A stretch of DNA of 39,176 nucleotides from Ammonifex sp. (GCA_003604985.1 QZIW01000025.1:1-39176); one strand, 5' to 3'. Positions 9,835 through 18,936 are shown, counted from the first letter of the stretch. Notes: generated by a model from the sequence alone, not told the origin. Program-made: numbers and translations.

Positions 9835-9965
9835 CCTGCCCCTGCCGCTGCGCCATCGGCAGAAGGAAAACGGCCGTGCCGCGCGGTGTCCCCCGAAGCG
9901 CAGTGTTGCGGTCCCGCCGGTTGCGGCCGTGGTAAGATTCGGTTATCTACGAGGAGGGCTTCGCA

Positions 9966-10325
9966 ATGTGGGTCGGTGTCTGGCTGGCGGTAATTGGTCT
10001 GATAATAGGGGTGGCGGTCGGGCTTAAAGTGCCGCTTGTTTTCCCACAAGCCTACGGGAAATACATGGGTTTGGCGGTGCTTGCGGCCCTGGATTCGGTC
10101 TTCGGCGGGGTGCGTGCGTCTATGGAAGAACGCTTTGACAACGTAATTTTCTTGAGCGGTTTTTTCAGCAACGCCCTGTTAGCGGCCGGACTGGTGTTTA
10201 TCGGCGACCGTCTTGGGGTTGAACTTTATACGGCGGCGATCGTTGCTTTTGGTGTGCGTTTGTTCCAAAACTTGGGCATAATCAGGCGCTATCTGCTGAA
10301 AAAATCTAATAAATTAAAAAAGTAA
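9966..10325 (+). CDS. sbp: Small basic protein (DUF1290/Sbp)
   Basis: LKVPLVFPQAYGKYMGLAVLAALDSVFGGVRASMEERFDNVIFLSGFFSNALLAAGLVFIGDRLGV; dcw position before ftsZ. Confidence 0.9.
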   Translation: MWVGVWLAVIGLIIGVAVGLKVPLVFPQAYGKYMGLAVLAALDSVFGGVRASMEERFDNVIFLSGFFSNALLAAGLVFIGDRLGVELYTAAIVAFGVRLFQNLGIIRRYLLKKSNKLKK

Positions 10326-10406
10326 AATTGTCGTTTTAGGAAAAGGGAATACGACTGTGGCGTGGAATCTTAATAATTTAATATCCAGAGAAATGGGATT
10401 GTACTC

Positions 10407-10494
10407 GGACCTGAAATGTTCCCAAACCTGGAGATTGCCCTACAACCGCACACGGCCAAAAGGCCGCGCCGGGTGAAGCCGGCCATCCAGGTCC
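10407..10494 (+). ncRNA. Candidate structured leader upstream of ftsZ
   Basis: ACCTGGA(10426-10432)/TCCAGGT(10486-10492) closes internal hairpins CGGCCaaaaGGCCG and GCCGGgtgaagCCGGC; alternative helix GGACCTG(10407-10413)/CAGGTCC(10488-10494). Confidence 0.4.
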
Positions 10495-10585
10495 TAAAGT
10501 GTGAGCCCGGCGAGGTCATATAAAGCCAGGCATAATTTTTGGAGCAGTCTCTCATGTTACCTGAATAAGGAGGGGAGCTAAGACG

Positions 10586-11635
10586 GTGATTGACGTCGAA
10601 ATCGATCTGGAGAAATTTGCAAACATCAAGGTAATTGGTGTCGGTGGTGGTGGAAACAACGCCGTAAACAGGATGATTGCCGCGGGGGTTAGAGGGGTAG
10701 ATTTTATCGCTATCAATACTGACGCGCAGGCATTATCTATGTCCCAAAGCCCGAACAAGATCCAGATCGGTGCGAAGCTCACCAAAGGATTGGGTGCAGG
10801 CGGGAACCCTGAAATAGGGGAGAAAGCGGCGGAGGAAAATAGAGAAGAGGTAGCTGCGGGTATAAAGGGCGCGGATATGGTGTTCGTGACCGCCGGTATG
10901 GGCGGCGGCACCGGAACAGGGGGAGCACCCATCATTGCGGAGTTGGCCAAGGAGTTGGGGTCGCTCACGGTGGGTGTGGTGACCAGGCCCTTTGCCTTTG
11001 AAGGACGGAAAAGACAGATACAAGCGGAAACAGGTATTACCAAGTTGCGGGAACGGGTCGATACCCTAATTACTATTCCCAACGACAGGCTGCTTCAAGT
11101 TATAGACAAAAACACCTCGATGGTGGAAGCCTTCCGCATTGCCGACGACGTTTTGCGGCAGGGGGTGCAAGGCATCTCGGACCTTATTGCGGTGCCGGGG
11201 CTGATCAATCTTGATTTTGCTGACGTTCGTACAATAATGAAGGACGCCGGCTCCGCCCTGATGGGCATCGGTGTAGCGCGGGGGGAGAGCCGGGCGGTGG
11301 AGGCCGCGAGGCTGGCCATCTCGAGTCCCCTGCTTGAAACGACGATCGAAGGCGCGCGGGGCGTGCTCCTTAACATGACCGGTGACGCTTCAATGAAGTT
11401 ACTCGAGGTTAATGAGGCGGCCCAGATAATCGCTCAAGTCGTTGACCCCGAGGCCAACATCATCTTTGGTGCGGTCATCGACGAGAGTCTGAACGACGAG
11501 GTCCGGGTGACGGTCATCGCAACCGGTTTCGAAAGCCGAATCTTCCGCCAAACTACGGAGATTGACCTTAAAGCCACCAGCCAGCACGAGGACCTTGACA
11601 TTCCTATGTTTCTGCTCCGCAGAGCTACTAAGTAA
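10586..11635 (+). CDS. ftsZ: Cell division protein FtsZ
   Basis: [18 protein letters not shown] and [10 protein letters not shown] tubulin signature; strong SD AAGGAGGGG. Confidence 0.98.
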   Translation: MIDVEIDLEKFANIKVIGVGGGGNNAVNRMIAAGVRGVDFIAINTDAQALSMSQSPNKIQIGAKLTKGLGAGGNPEIGEKAAEENREEVAAGIKGADMVFVTAGMGGGTGTGGAPIIAELAKELGSLTVGVVTRPFAFEGRKRQIQAETGITKLRERVDTLITIPNDRLLQVIDKNTSMVEAFRIADDVLRQGVQGISDLIAVPGLINLDFADVRTIMKDAGSALMGIGVARGESRAVEAARLAISSPLLETTIEGARGVLLNMTGDASMKLLEVNEAAQIIAQVVDPEANIIFGAVIDESLNDEVRVTVIATGFESRIFRQTTEIDLKATSQHEDLDIPMFLLRRATK

Positions 11636-11693
11636 ACTACCGGGCAAGACCTGAATTAAATAAGACAATAACCATATTTTTACAGACTTTGCG

Positions 11694-11732
11694 GCCCTGA
11701 CTTGATAAACTGGAGTCAGGGCTTAATTTTTT
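11694..11732 (+). terminator. Intrinsic terminator after ftsZ
   Basis: GCCCTGACT(11694-11702)/AGTCAGGGC(11714-11722) 9-bp perfect stem followed by TTAATTTTTT. Confidence 0.9.
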
Positions 11733-11820
11733 CCGCCCCTTGAGCTTGCCGGGTGTCTTTCATAATTCCTGGGTTGCGAGCATACTTTTTTAGAAATTCC
11801 TGGAGAACGGACGGGTCCCC

Positions 11821-12720
11821 ATGGCCGGGTATACTGTGTACTTGGATGAGCTTTTGGCAAATAATCTGATCATGAACTACGCCGTCTTGCACCTGACGGC
11901 CAAGTTGGCCGGGGTGCCCTACCGCTTTCTCCGGCTGCTATCGGCGGCACTCGTTGGGTCACTTTATTTCGTTGCCGTATTCTTTCCTGAGGCCGGGAAC
12001 TTTTACAATCTGTCCGGCAAGTTCCTGGTTTCCATTCTGGTTGTGGTCGTAGCGTTCGGCTTCTTACCCTGGCGGCGGTTTCTCGGCGTTTGGGCTTTGT
12101 TCTTCGGTGTTTCCTTTGCGGTGGGCGGCGTGGTTTACGGGATCAACGGCCTGATTGCCGACCATGGGGCCGATGGTGTGGCAGGTTACCGGTACGTGTT
12201 GCCGGGGGTTGTTGCCGCCCTGGTACTTGTCGCGGTCTTGGGAAAGAAAGGGAGGATTCTCCGCCGGCGGATTGCGGAAGGCTTCTTCCGGGTTCCACTG
12301 GCCATCCAGATGGGGGGCAAGAAAGTGGAACTTGAGGCCTTGCTGGATACCGGCAACCAGCTTACCGACCCGGTAAGCCGGTGTCCGGTAGTCATAGTTG
12401 AATACGACTCAGTCTGCGACTTTTTGCCGCTTGAACTTCGGAAGGTCCTGGAAAGCAGTTTCGAGCCCGATTTCACAGCTATCGGTACCAAAATCGAAGA
12501 CCCGAAATGGGCGACCCGCCTGCGGCTGATTCCGTACCGTTCCCTCGGAAAAAGCGGCGGGCTGCTCGTCGGTTTCAAACCGGACGCGGTGGAGGTGGTC
12601 TACGGGGGGAGGGTTGTACGGGTCAACAGGGTGGTCGTCGGTATCTACCGCCAGCGCTTAAGTCCGGAGGCCAAGTACAATGCGCTTTTGCACCCGCGGC
12701 TGGTTGAAGCGCTTCTCTGA
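11821..12720 (+). CDS. spoIIGA: Sigma-E processing peptidase SpoIIGA
   Basis: N-terminal TM domain VYLDELLANNLIMNYAVLHLTAKL; aspartic-protease-like LEALLDTGNQLTDP; directly upstream of sigE. Confidence 0.93.
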   Translation: MAGYTVYLDELLANNLIMNYAVLHLTAKLAGVPYRFLRLLSAALVGSLYFVAVFFPEAGNFYNLSGKFLVSILVVVVAFGFLPWRRFLGVWALFFGVSFAVGGVVYGINGLIADHGADGVAGYRYVLPGVVAALVLVAVLGKKGRILRRRIAEGFFRVPLAIQMGGKKVELEALLDTGNQLTDPVSRCPVVIVEYDSVCDFLPLELRKVLESSFEPDFTAIGTKIEDPKWATRLRLIPYRSLGKSGGLLVGFKPDAVEVVYGGRVVRVNRVVVGIYRQRLSPEAKYNALLHPRLVEALL

Positions 12721-12948
12721 TCAACGTTCTAAGTTCTAAGTTGAGCTTAGGCTGATGGACCTTTGGGGTCCGTTCAACGTTCAAGGTTCAACGTTTTAAG
12801 GTTCTAAGTTCAAAGTTCTAAGTCCTCAGTCCTGAATTCTATCTTTGGACTTTGGACTTTAGACTCGGGACTTTGGACTCGTGACTTTCGACTTCTGGCT
12901 TCTGTATTCTTACTATCGACGACCGATGTCCGACGACTGACGACCGAT
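12721..12948. repeat. Composite heptanucleotide-periodic repeat region, three sub-blocks
   Basis: Block A GTTCAAC/GTTCTAA units (12721-12835), block B CTTTGGA units in the opposite sense (12842-12905), block C CGACGAC CGATGTC CGACGAC TGACGAC CGATTGA (about 12917-12951). Confidence 0.8.
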
Positions 12949-12966
12949 TGAGGGAGGGGATGTAAT

Positions 12967-13686
12967 TTGTTCGAAAGGCTGACATTCCGGTTAAGGCTTT
13001 TCATCGCGCGGTGCCTGGTCCGGCTGGGTTGGCGGCGCCCCGGGTACTACGTGGGCGGCCCGGAAATACTGCCGCCGCCGCTAAGCGTCGACGAAGAAAT
13101 GCTCCTCTTAGATAAGCTCGAGGAGGGGGACTTTTCCGTCCGCAATACGCTCATCGAAAGGAACCTCAGGCTGGTGGTATACATCGCGCGCAAGTACGAA
13201 AGCACCGGCGTAAACGTTGAAGACCTGGTTTCGATCGGCACCATCGGCCTCATTAAGGCGGTCAACACCTTCAACCCGGAGCGCAAGGTTAAGCTCGCCA
13301 CGTACGCTTCGCGGTGCATCGAAAACGAAATCCTGATGCACCTTCGCCGGCAGACAAGGATACGCCAGGAGATTTCCTTCGACGAGCCCCTGAACACGGA
13401 CTGGGACGGCAACGAACTGCTCCTTTCCGACATCCTTGGAACCGAAGAGGATATCACTTCCAGGGGGGTGGAGGAGGAGGTCGACCGGAAGGTGCTCCGC
13501 CTTGCGCTGGAACGTCTGAACGGGCGTGAGCGGATCATTATGGAACTTCGCTTCGGGCTGCAGAGCGGGGAAGAAAAAACGCAGAAGGAGGTCGCGGACC
13601 TGTTGGGCATTTCCCAGTCGTACATATCGCGCCTGGAAAAGCGGATCATCAAGCGTTTGAGGAAAGAGATGTACCGGCTTGCTTGA
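12967..13686 (+). CDS. sigE: RNA polymerase sporulation sigma factor SigE
   Basis: [40 protein letters not shown] sigma-70 region 2 and C-terminal HTH; downstream of spoIIGA; TTG start after GAGGGAGGGG. Confidence 0.95.
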   Translation: MFERLTFRLRLFIARCLVRLGWRRPGYYVGGPEILPPPLSVDEEMLLLDKLEEGDFSVRNTLIERNLRLVVYIARKYESTGVNVEDLVSIGTIGLIKAVNTFNPERKVKLATYASRCIENEILMHLRRQTRIRQEISFDEPLNTDWDGNELLLSDILGTEEDITSRGVEEEVDRKVLRLALERLNGRERIIMELRFGLQSGEEKTQKEVADLLGISQSYISRLEKRIIKRLRKEMYRLA

Positions 13687-13753
13687 AACCGCTTGCTTTT
13701 AAAAAGCAGCCGATGTCCGTAATAAAACCCTCGTCCGGCGCCCATCACCGGGT

Positions 13754-14011
13754 CTAAACCAGGCTTACGGAGACCTCCAGGAACCAGTAACCGTCCCGCA
13801 GCACGGGTTTTTTCTTCTCAAGCCTGACCGGGGAAGAAAAGATTGGACCGCTGGTCACCACCGTATGGTACTCTCCGCCTTCCCCAGACGGGTCAACTCC
13901 CGCTTTTTCCATTTCCCGGACTGCGTTTATGTCCGGCGTCCTGCCGAGGAACCGATTGTCGAGCACACCGTCTTTGACCGCAATGATTCGCAGCCTGCTT
14001 TTGCAGCAGGG
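13754..14011 (-). pseudogene. C-terminal remnant of a Dph6-like (diphthine-ammonia ligase/PP-loop ATP-binding) gene
   Basis: LRIIAVKDGVLDNRFLGRTPDINAVREMEKAGVDPSGEGGEYHTVVTSGPIFSSPV; in-frame TAG (14012-14014, minus) immediately upstream and no N-terminal domain. Confidence 0.7.
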
Positions 14012-14028
14012 CTAACGGGAGGCCGTTT

Positions 14029-14841
14029 TCAATCTCCGGCCACAAAGAGGGTCATCATCCATTCGCCGTTCTTTTTCGAAAACTCGGCCCTGTAGTCTAC
14101 GGGGCTCCTGATGAACTTCCTTTTAACGTACCCGGAGTCCGGCCCAACCTGGATTTTCACCCAGGAATCCGCTTCGTTCTGGGCCATCTCTTGCGGTTGC
14201 CTTACAAGTTTTACGATGTTATAGTTCAGCCTGGTTAAAACCCTCGAGTCGGCATCAGGTTCGGTATAGACATCAACATTTTTGTCAAGAACGGCAACGT
14301 ATTCAAAGGCGTCGTACTGGTCGGGAAAACGCGTAAATATGTACGGCGCCCGGAAGGAGGACTTATCCTTGTCGCCGTAAGCGCTGAAAGTTCCGCCAAG
14401 TGCCAGGACCTCGCCCAATTCATCCCACAGGCCTGACCTTAACGGGTTGACGTCCAACCCCCATTCTTCGAAGAAGCCGCTGATACCGTCATTCATCCCG
14501 AAACTGTACCTAATGTTTTTGTCAACGTGCTGTCTCAGGAAATCCAGGTTCCTGTTTCCGATCGCGACCATCAGCCTGTCGCGGAATTGCTTGAAGTCGG
14601 GGTTCCGGCCGGATTCGTCCACCGGGAGAAGCTGGGGCCCACTGTAAGCCTTGACTTCAGTTTCTTTGCTTTCGTTAGCCGGGCGGGTACCGGCTTTTTG
14701 GGTGGAGGCGGGCGAGTCATCGTGGTTGTCCGAGGTTGTTACATTACCGGGGGAGCGGGGAAGGTAATCCTTGAGGACTACAAAAACGGAGCCAAAGACA
14801 AAGAACGCAAGTAGAGACGCCACCAAGTACCGGTATTTCAT
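14029..14841 (-). CDS. Secreted/membrane-anchored protein with C-terminal bacterial SH3-like domain
   Basis: N-terminal TM/signal; VDVYTEPDADSRVLTRLNYNIVKLVR...WVKIQVGPDSGYVKRKFIRSPVDYRA resembles bacterial SH3. Confidence 0.7.
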   Translation of the reverse strand: MKYRYLVASLLAFFVFGSVFVVLKDYLPRSPGNVTTSDNHDDSPASTQKAGTRPANESKETEVKAYSGPQLLPVDESGRNPDFKQFRDRLMVAIGNRNLDFLRQHVDKNIRYSFGMNDGISGFFEEWGLDVNPLRSGLWDELGEVLALGGTFSAYGDKDKSSFRAPYIFTRFPDQYDAFEYVAVLDKNVDVYTEPDADSRVLTRLNYNIVKLVRQPQEMAQNEADSWVKIQVGPDSGYVKRKFIRSPVDYRAEFSKKNGEWMMTLFVAGD

Positions 14842-15285
14842 CTGAACCCCTCTTTTCGAAGATTGGATATGCTGTTGCTACTTATATGACACCGAAGACG
14901 TTGCCGGTATGACAAAACCAACAACTTTTTTTTGCAATAACTCCGCCGGCGTTTCTGTTTCGACTCCCGGCCTGGATGTTGAGGCCAAGGGTGAAACATC
15001 TATCGAGAGTATAGCATTAAAGACATTTTTTTCATCCCGGTAATTAATGTCGCGGTTTTATTGCCGCCGTCGGGTCAATCCCTGTTGTTAAAGGTTTTCA
15101 GTTGCGGTCACATTGTCGATAAAGAGAAGTTGCGGGCGATTATCATACCGATATCGCGCATCTGCAGCATTGAATTCGGCGCAATCCAAATAGATCCTTA
15201 GAACAGCGGGCATTTTGTGGCCGGCAAAGCACGTACCGGCTTACCCGGCCTTTTCATGTTTGAACCGGGATAAATTACGTTTTAG

Positions 15286-15750
15286 CTAAATCCGTTCCAA
15301 ATGTTTGTCCCGGTGATTCAAAAAGTCTTTGTAAACCCCATAATAGTCAGTTTCCTCGTACGCAATGTGTTTGACGGGGATGTGATCAAAGCTGTAAATG
15401 GTAGCCCCGGGAAGCGCAAGGAGAAACAGCGAGTGACTGGCCAGGGTGAATTGGGCGTTGCCGTCCAGGCTTGTTTCTTTGAGTATGGCCGGCAGCTCGA
15501 GTTGTTTTCTGGCGAGAGGGTGGTTTCGGGTTCGTCGAGGAGGTAAAGGCCCTTAATCTGGTACCGGGTTTTGAAATAGGACATGTTGCACTGGCCGTGC
15601 GATTTTGTGACCAGCGATTCACCGCCGAAGTACTTCAGCATGCCGGGATCGGCCACCGCCCACTCGTCCAGGATGTGGGCGACGTCCCGAAAGATCTCGG
15701 AAGCGAAAAACGAACCGGGCACGGGTTCGTCGGTCCACTCGACGGTGACC
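15286..15750 (-). pseudogene. Truncated and frameshifted AAA ATPase (COG3910-like)
   Basis: VEWTDEPVPGSFFASEIFRDVAHILDEWAVADPGMLKYFGGESLVTKSHGQ...GLYLLDEPETTLSPE then, after a 1-nt shift, QLELPAILKETSLDGNAQFTLASHSLFLLALPGATIYSFDHIPVKHIAYEETDYYGVYKDFLNHRDKHLERI*; Walker A region missing. Confidence 0.8.
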
Positions 15751-16135
15751 CAAAATGCAGTTTTTCCACAGCGTCTCGAGCGGGTCGCCGAAGACTTTCA
15801 GCTCACGTTCTGCAGGCGTGTCCGAGGTGTTGAACACCAGTGCGCATTTTGCTTTCAGCAGCCCGACCGGAACCCCGTCACCTTCGTCGCCCTCGACAAA
15901 CTCGTATGCGACTCCGGGTCTGACAACCCTGTCAACCCATGTTTTCATGATTGCCGGGCGGTTGACCCCACCAGTTGGGGTGGACGATGATAATGCCGTC
16001 GGCCCGGGCGATTTCACCGCAATGTGCCTTTATGGCGGGGTCCAGAGCAGCGCCCTCAAGGATTTCCGAGTACGGGAGCACGGGCTCGAAGCCCTCGGCG
16101 TAAAGGTCGTGAAAAACAACGTCGTGCCCTTCACC
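15751..16135 (-). pseudogene. Truncated and frameshifted NAD(P)H dehydrogenase (quinone)/flavodoxin-fold oxidoreductase
   Basis: HDVVFHDLYAEGFEPVLPYSEILEGAALDPAIKAHCGEIARADGIIIVHPNWWGQPP / AIMKTWVDRVVRPGVAYEFVEGDEGDGVPVGLLKAKCALVFNTSDTPAERELKVFGDPLETLWKNCIL, spanning two frames and missing both ends. Confidence 0.78.
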
Positions 16136-16501
16136 GCGACCCGGTCCGCACCCATGGTGGCCGGATTGGGGTTGGTGTCGCGAAACACCACTCCCACAGT
16201 ACCGCCGAGTGCCGCAAAATCCCTGTGCGCCGGCTTTTGGGGCTCAATATAATTGTGCCACAGTTCTTCCGCGTTCAACTGGTAATTCTGAGCGTTAAAG
16301 GACCATTGTTTCAGGTGTTCGTATTGCACCTGGGTTTCCGAGAGGCGTTCACTCAGCTTTGCGTTCTCCTCCTGCAGCGTTTTAATTCTTGCCGCCTGGG
16401 CGTCCATTTTTTGCATCCGTCTCTTTTACGCGGGACATAGCGCACCCGGACAGGACGACAGTAAACAACATCATGGCAGCGGCGGGTAACCGTTTAAACA
16501 T
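16136..16501 (-). pseudogene. Frameshifted/truncated lipoprotein with coiled coil
   Basis: MFKRLPAAAMMLFTVVLSGCAMSRVKETDAK (lipobox LSGC) then, after a T6 homopolymer at 16407-16412, MDAQAARIKTLQEENAKLSERLSETQVQYEHLKQWSFNAQNYQLNAEELWHNY in another frame; 3' end runs into the oxidoreductase remnant. Confidence 0.65.
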
Positions 16502-16641
16502 TTTACCAGCTCCTGTTCTCCCCATATCTTCACGGTATATTGCTCTTCTTACTTATGCCCGCTGCCGCAGGCCCGGGCTTCTACCCGGGGGTTGATGTCC
16601 AGGATTATTTTCACGTCCTTTATTATCTTTCGCCGTTGTGC

Positions 16642-17523
16642 CTACAGGGCTGCTTTTAACGGAGCAGCGGCACTGCGCGTGTGCCGGCGGTGGAACAGCC
16701 ATACCACGACCCAGCCGAACAAGAAGTTGGAAGAAGACACCTCGACGAGGTGGGCCAGCCGGATTTTATCGGGCATTATTTCCGTCGGGACGAGGAGGAG
16801 GGAACCCATCAGGACCGAGAACAGCAAAGACACCGCCAGCCCGGCCTCCCACCACCCGCCCTTCATCATCCGGATTACCGGGAGGGCGAGAGCCGCCCAA
16901 ATCAGTCCCCTCAATCCCTGAAAGGGGATTATCCACCAGGGCATTTCGAGACCGGCGTAATACTCCCGAAACGCTTCCCCCGCCAGGGGCAAGAAGACAA
17001 AGGCGCCGAATGAAGTGTAAACGGCTATGTAGATGACGGCCACCAACAACAGCTTCCAGGCCCATTCTTTCAGGGGCATAATCAGCCGCCTGTTGGGTTC
17101 GTGGGTCTCGGGCCCCTTCTTTTTTCTCCAGAATAAGACGAGCATCGGTGCAAAAAGGGCGGCGACGATGGCCCCTTGAGCGAACAACTTGGGGATCATT
17201 TCCGCAGGGATGATGTTTACCAGGTGCTTGAGAAAGACCACGCTTTCAATTTGGGACAGGAATGTGGTTATCCCGTAAAACACGATAAACACCGTCACCA
17301 TCAACCGCCAGCCCGACCACCTTGAACGAATGACCGTATAGCTGAGGACGACCGTGGATAAAACCGCGCCAACTACCGTCATCACCAGGGTACCGGCCGC
17401 GCCATGGCCCTGTGCCGCGCCGGTCAAGCCGGTCAGCTTAGCCGCCAGCGAATTAAACATCACTAGGTGGAACGAAAGAAGGGCTGTCTTAATCAGAAGC
17501 TCCAAAGCGGTTTTAGTAGTCAT
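16642..17523 (-). CDS. Polytopic membrane protein of unknown function
   Basis: About 7-8 hydrophobic segments; likely start MTTKTALELLIKTALL (tracked ORF 16642-17541). Confidence 0.7.
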   Translation of the reverse strand: MTTKTALELLIKTALLSFHLVMFNSLAAKLTGLTGAAQGHGAAGTLVMTVVGAVLSTVVLSYTVIRSRWSGWRLMVTVFIVFYGITTFLSQIESVVFLKHLVNIIPAEMIPKLFAQGAIVAALFAPMLVLFWRKKKGPETHEPNRRLIMPLKEWAWKLLLVAVIYIAVYTSFGAFVFLPLAGEAFREYYAGLEMPWWIIPFQGLRGLIWAALALPVIRMMKGGWWEAGLAVSLLFSVLMGSLLLVPTEIMPDKIRLAHLVEVSSSNFLFGWVVVWLFHRRHTRSAAAPLKAAL

Positions 17524-17777
17524 TCGGTTTTCCCCGCACAATTAGTATTTTACGTTTCCCGGAGGAACGGGACAGGTCTATTATAACTTGAAATGGCTCG
17601 TTAAGAAATAACACGAAAGAAGGGAATTGGAACGAAAGGTGCCACCATCTCGCGCAAGCGATCGGTACCACGGGTTTACCTGATGATCTTGTAACGGACG
17701 CCGCCCGGCGGACCGCTCTCCTGCAATTTTTAGCCTTTTCACCTCTTCGCCGGTCTGTTTGGATCTGAGTCTGCACG

Positions 17778-17915
17778 TCAGGCCGGCAGGTCGTCTCCGG
17801 TGAAATAAGCCCGGCCGTCCAACAAGCTCCGGTACTCGTGGGAGATTGTGTATTCGCCGGGGTGGGGGAGTTCAATCGTGGGTCGTCTCCGGCACAACCA
17901 CCCGGATCAGAGTCC
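17778..17915 (-). pseudogene. Short remnant of an unidentified conserved protein
   Basis: TLIRVVVPETT / IELPHPGEYTISHEYRSLLDGRAYFTGDDLPA* split over two frames. Confidence 0.4.
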
Positions 17916-17925
17916 CGGCCAGGCC

Positions 17926-18202
17926 TCATTCTTCGTCCTTCCAGTTCCACCACTTGAGCAGTTCCTGGTCGTGCGTTTCGTTGGACGAGTAGTATACCGC
18001 ACAGCGGAAAACGTACAGCATGCAGCGGTCAACCCGCATACCTTTAAGGTCACAGAGCCGGAGGTAAAGTTCCTCCGGGTCTTCTTTTTTTTTCAGCTCC
18101 CGGACGGACCGGAATCCCAGATCCCAAAGGTCTTCCCCGATTTTCTCGCCAAACACCGGGAATTTGCCGCAGTTCTTTTAGGACAATTCGTTTTTGTTTC
18201 AC
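17926..18202 (-). pseudogene. Helix-hairpin-helix 'pathogenicity locus' (Cdd1-like) protein, single-nt frameshift
   Basis: VKQKRIVLKELRQIPGV / GEKIGEDLWDLGFRSVRELKKKEDPEELYLRLCDLKGMRVDRCMLYVFRCAVYYSSNETHDQELLKWWNWKDEE; frame breaks at AAA 18151-18153. Confidence 0.75.
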
Positions 18203-18242
18203 GCTCAAACCACCCTCACAAAGAAGACGCTCCACAACTTTA

Positions 18243-18740
18243 TTAAATAAATCTTTGCATCCAGATTACATCAAAGTCTCTGCCGTTCTTTTTACCCACG
18301 CGCTTAAAGCGCCCGCACTCAGCAAATCCGTTTTTCCGGTGGAAATTGAGGCTCGCTGCGTTAAGGGAGGAAATGCTTGCGAGAACCGTTTCCACGCCCA
18401 TTTTAGTTGCGTCCGAAAGCAAGGCCGTTAACAGTTTAGTTCCCAGACCTCTATTGCCGTAAGCCGGCATGATGAAGTAGGCCAGTTCCGCGGCCCTGTG
18501 GAATATGCTCCCGCCGTGGTATTTTCTCAGAAGCCCGAAACCGATTACTTGTGCTTCCGGTGACTCTATGACGTAAAATGAATCTCCGCGCGCCGTTTCT
18601 TTGAGGTACTCAAAGAAGCCGTAGCCGACTTTTTTCGCCGGGTAAGCCGCAAAACTGTATTCAACAAAATGATTAAAGATGTCTACTACCGCAGTCCGGT
18701 CCCCTTCGCTTAATTTCCTGATCCTAAAATCCATTTCCAA
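18243..18740 (-). CDS. GNAT family N-acetyltransferase
   Basis: AYGNRGLGTKLLTALLSDATKMGVETVLASISSLNAASLNFHRKNGFAECGRFKRVGKKNG. Confidence 0.9.
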   Translation of the reverse strand: MEMDFRIRKLSEGDRTAVVDIFNHFVEYSFAAYPAKKVGYGFFEYLKETARGDSFYVIESPEAQVIGFGLLRKYHGGSIFHRAAELAYFIMPAYGNRGLGTKLLTALLSDATKMGVETVLASISSLNAASLNFHRKNGFAECGRFKRVGKKNGRDFDVIWMQRFI

Positions 18741-18746
18741 ATCCCT

Positions 18747-18936
18747 CTACACTCTCTCCATCGCTTTCACCCACGCGGCGTCCATTTTTAGGAGCCGGGT
18801 TTTTTGAGGTTTTCTTCCATAATCCAGCGGACATCTTTATCTTCACAGGCCGCCCACTTCTCCATCAGCTTTTTGCCCTTCTCCGGCGCGGCCGCTACTG
18901 CCTGAGCGCGGCGCGGTAACCGTCTATTTTACTCAT
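18747..18936 (-). pseudogene. HEAT-repeat-like gene remnant with large internal deletion
   Basis: MSKIDGYRAALRQ* followed in another frame by AAAPEKGKKLMEKWAACEDKDVRWIMEENLKK and in a third by LKMDAAWVKAMERV*. Confidence 0.6.

Noticed and set aside
10407-10494. Known c-di-GMP, THF or cobalamin riboswitch before ftsZ
   Set aside because: The conserved core sequences of those classes are not present; only the helices are supported
12721-12948. CRISPR array
   Set aside because: Repeats are 7-nt, degenerate and contiguous without unique spacers; no cas genes nearby
15583-16440. Several + strand ORFs (15583-15990, 15755-16252, 16024-16440)
   Set aside because: Complement of the minus-strand oxidoreductase/lipoprotein relics, whose translations match recognisable families
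17513-17953. 146-aa minus-strand ORF
   Set aside because: Low-complexity translation; other frames in the same interval carry family-like peptides (IELPHPGEYTISHEYRS...)
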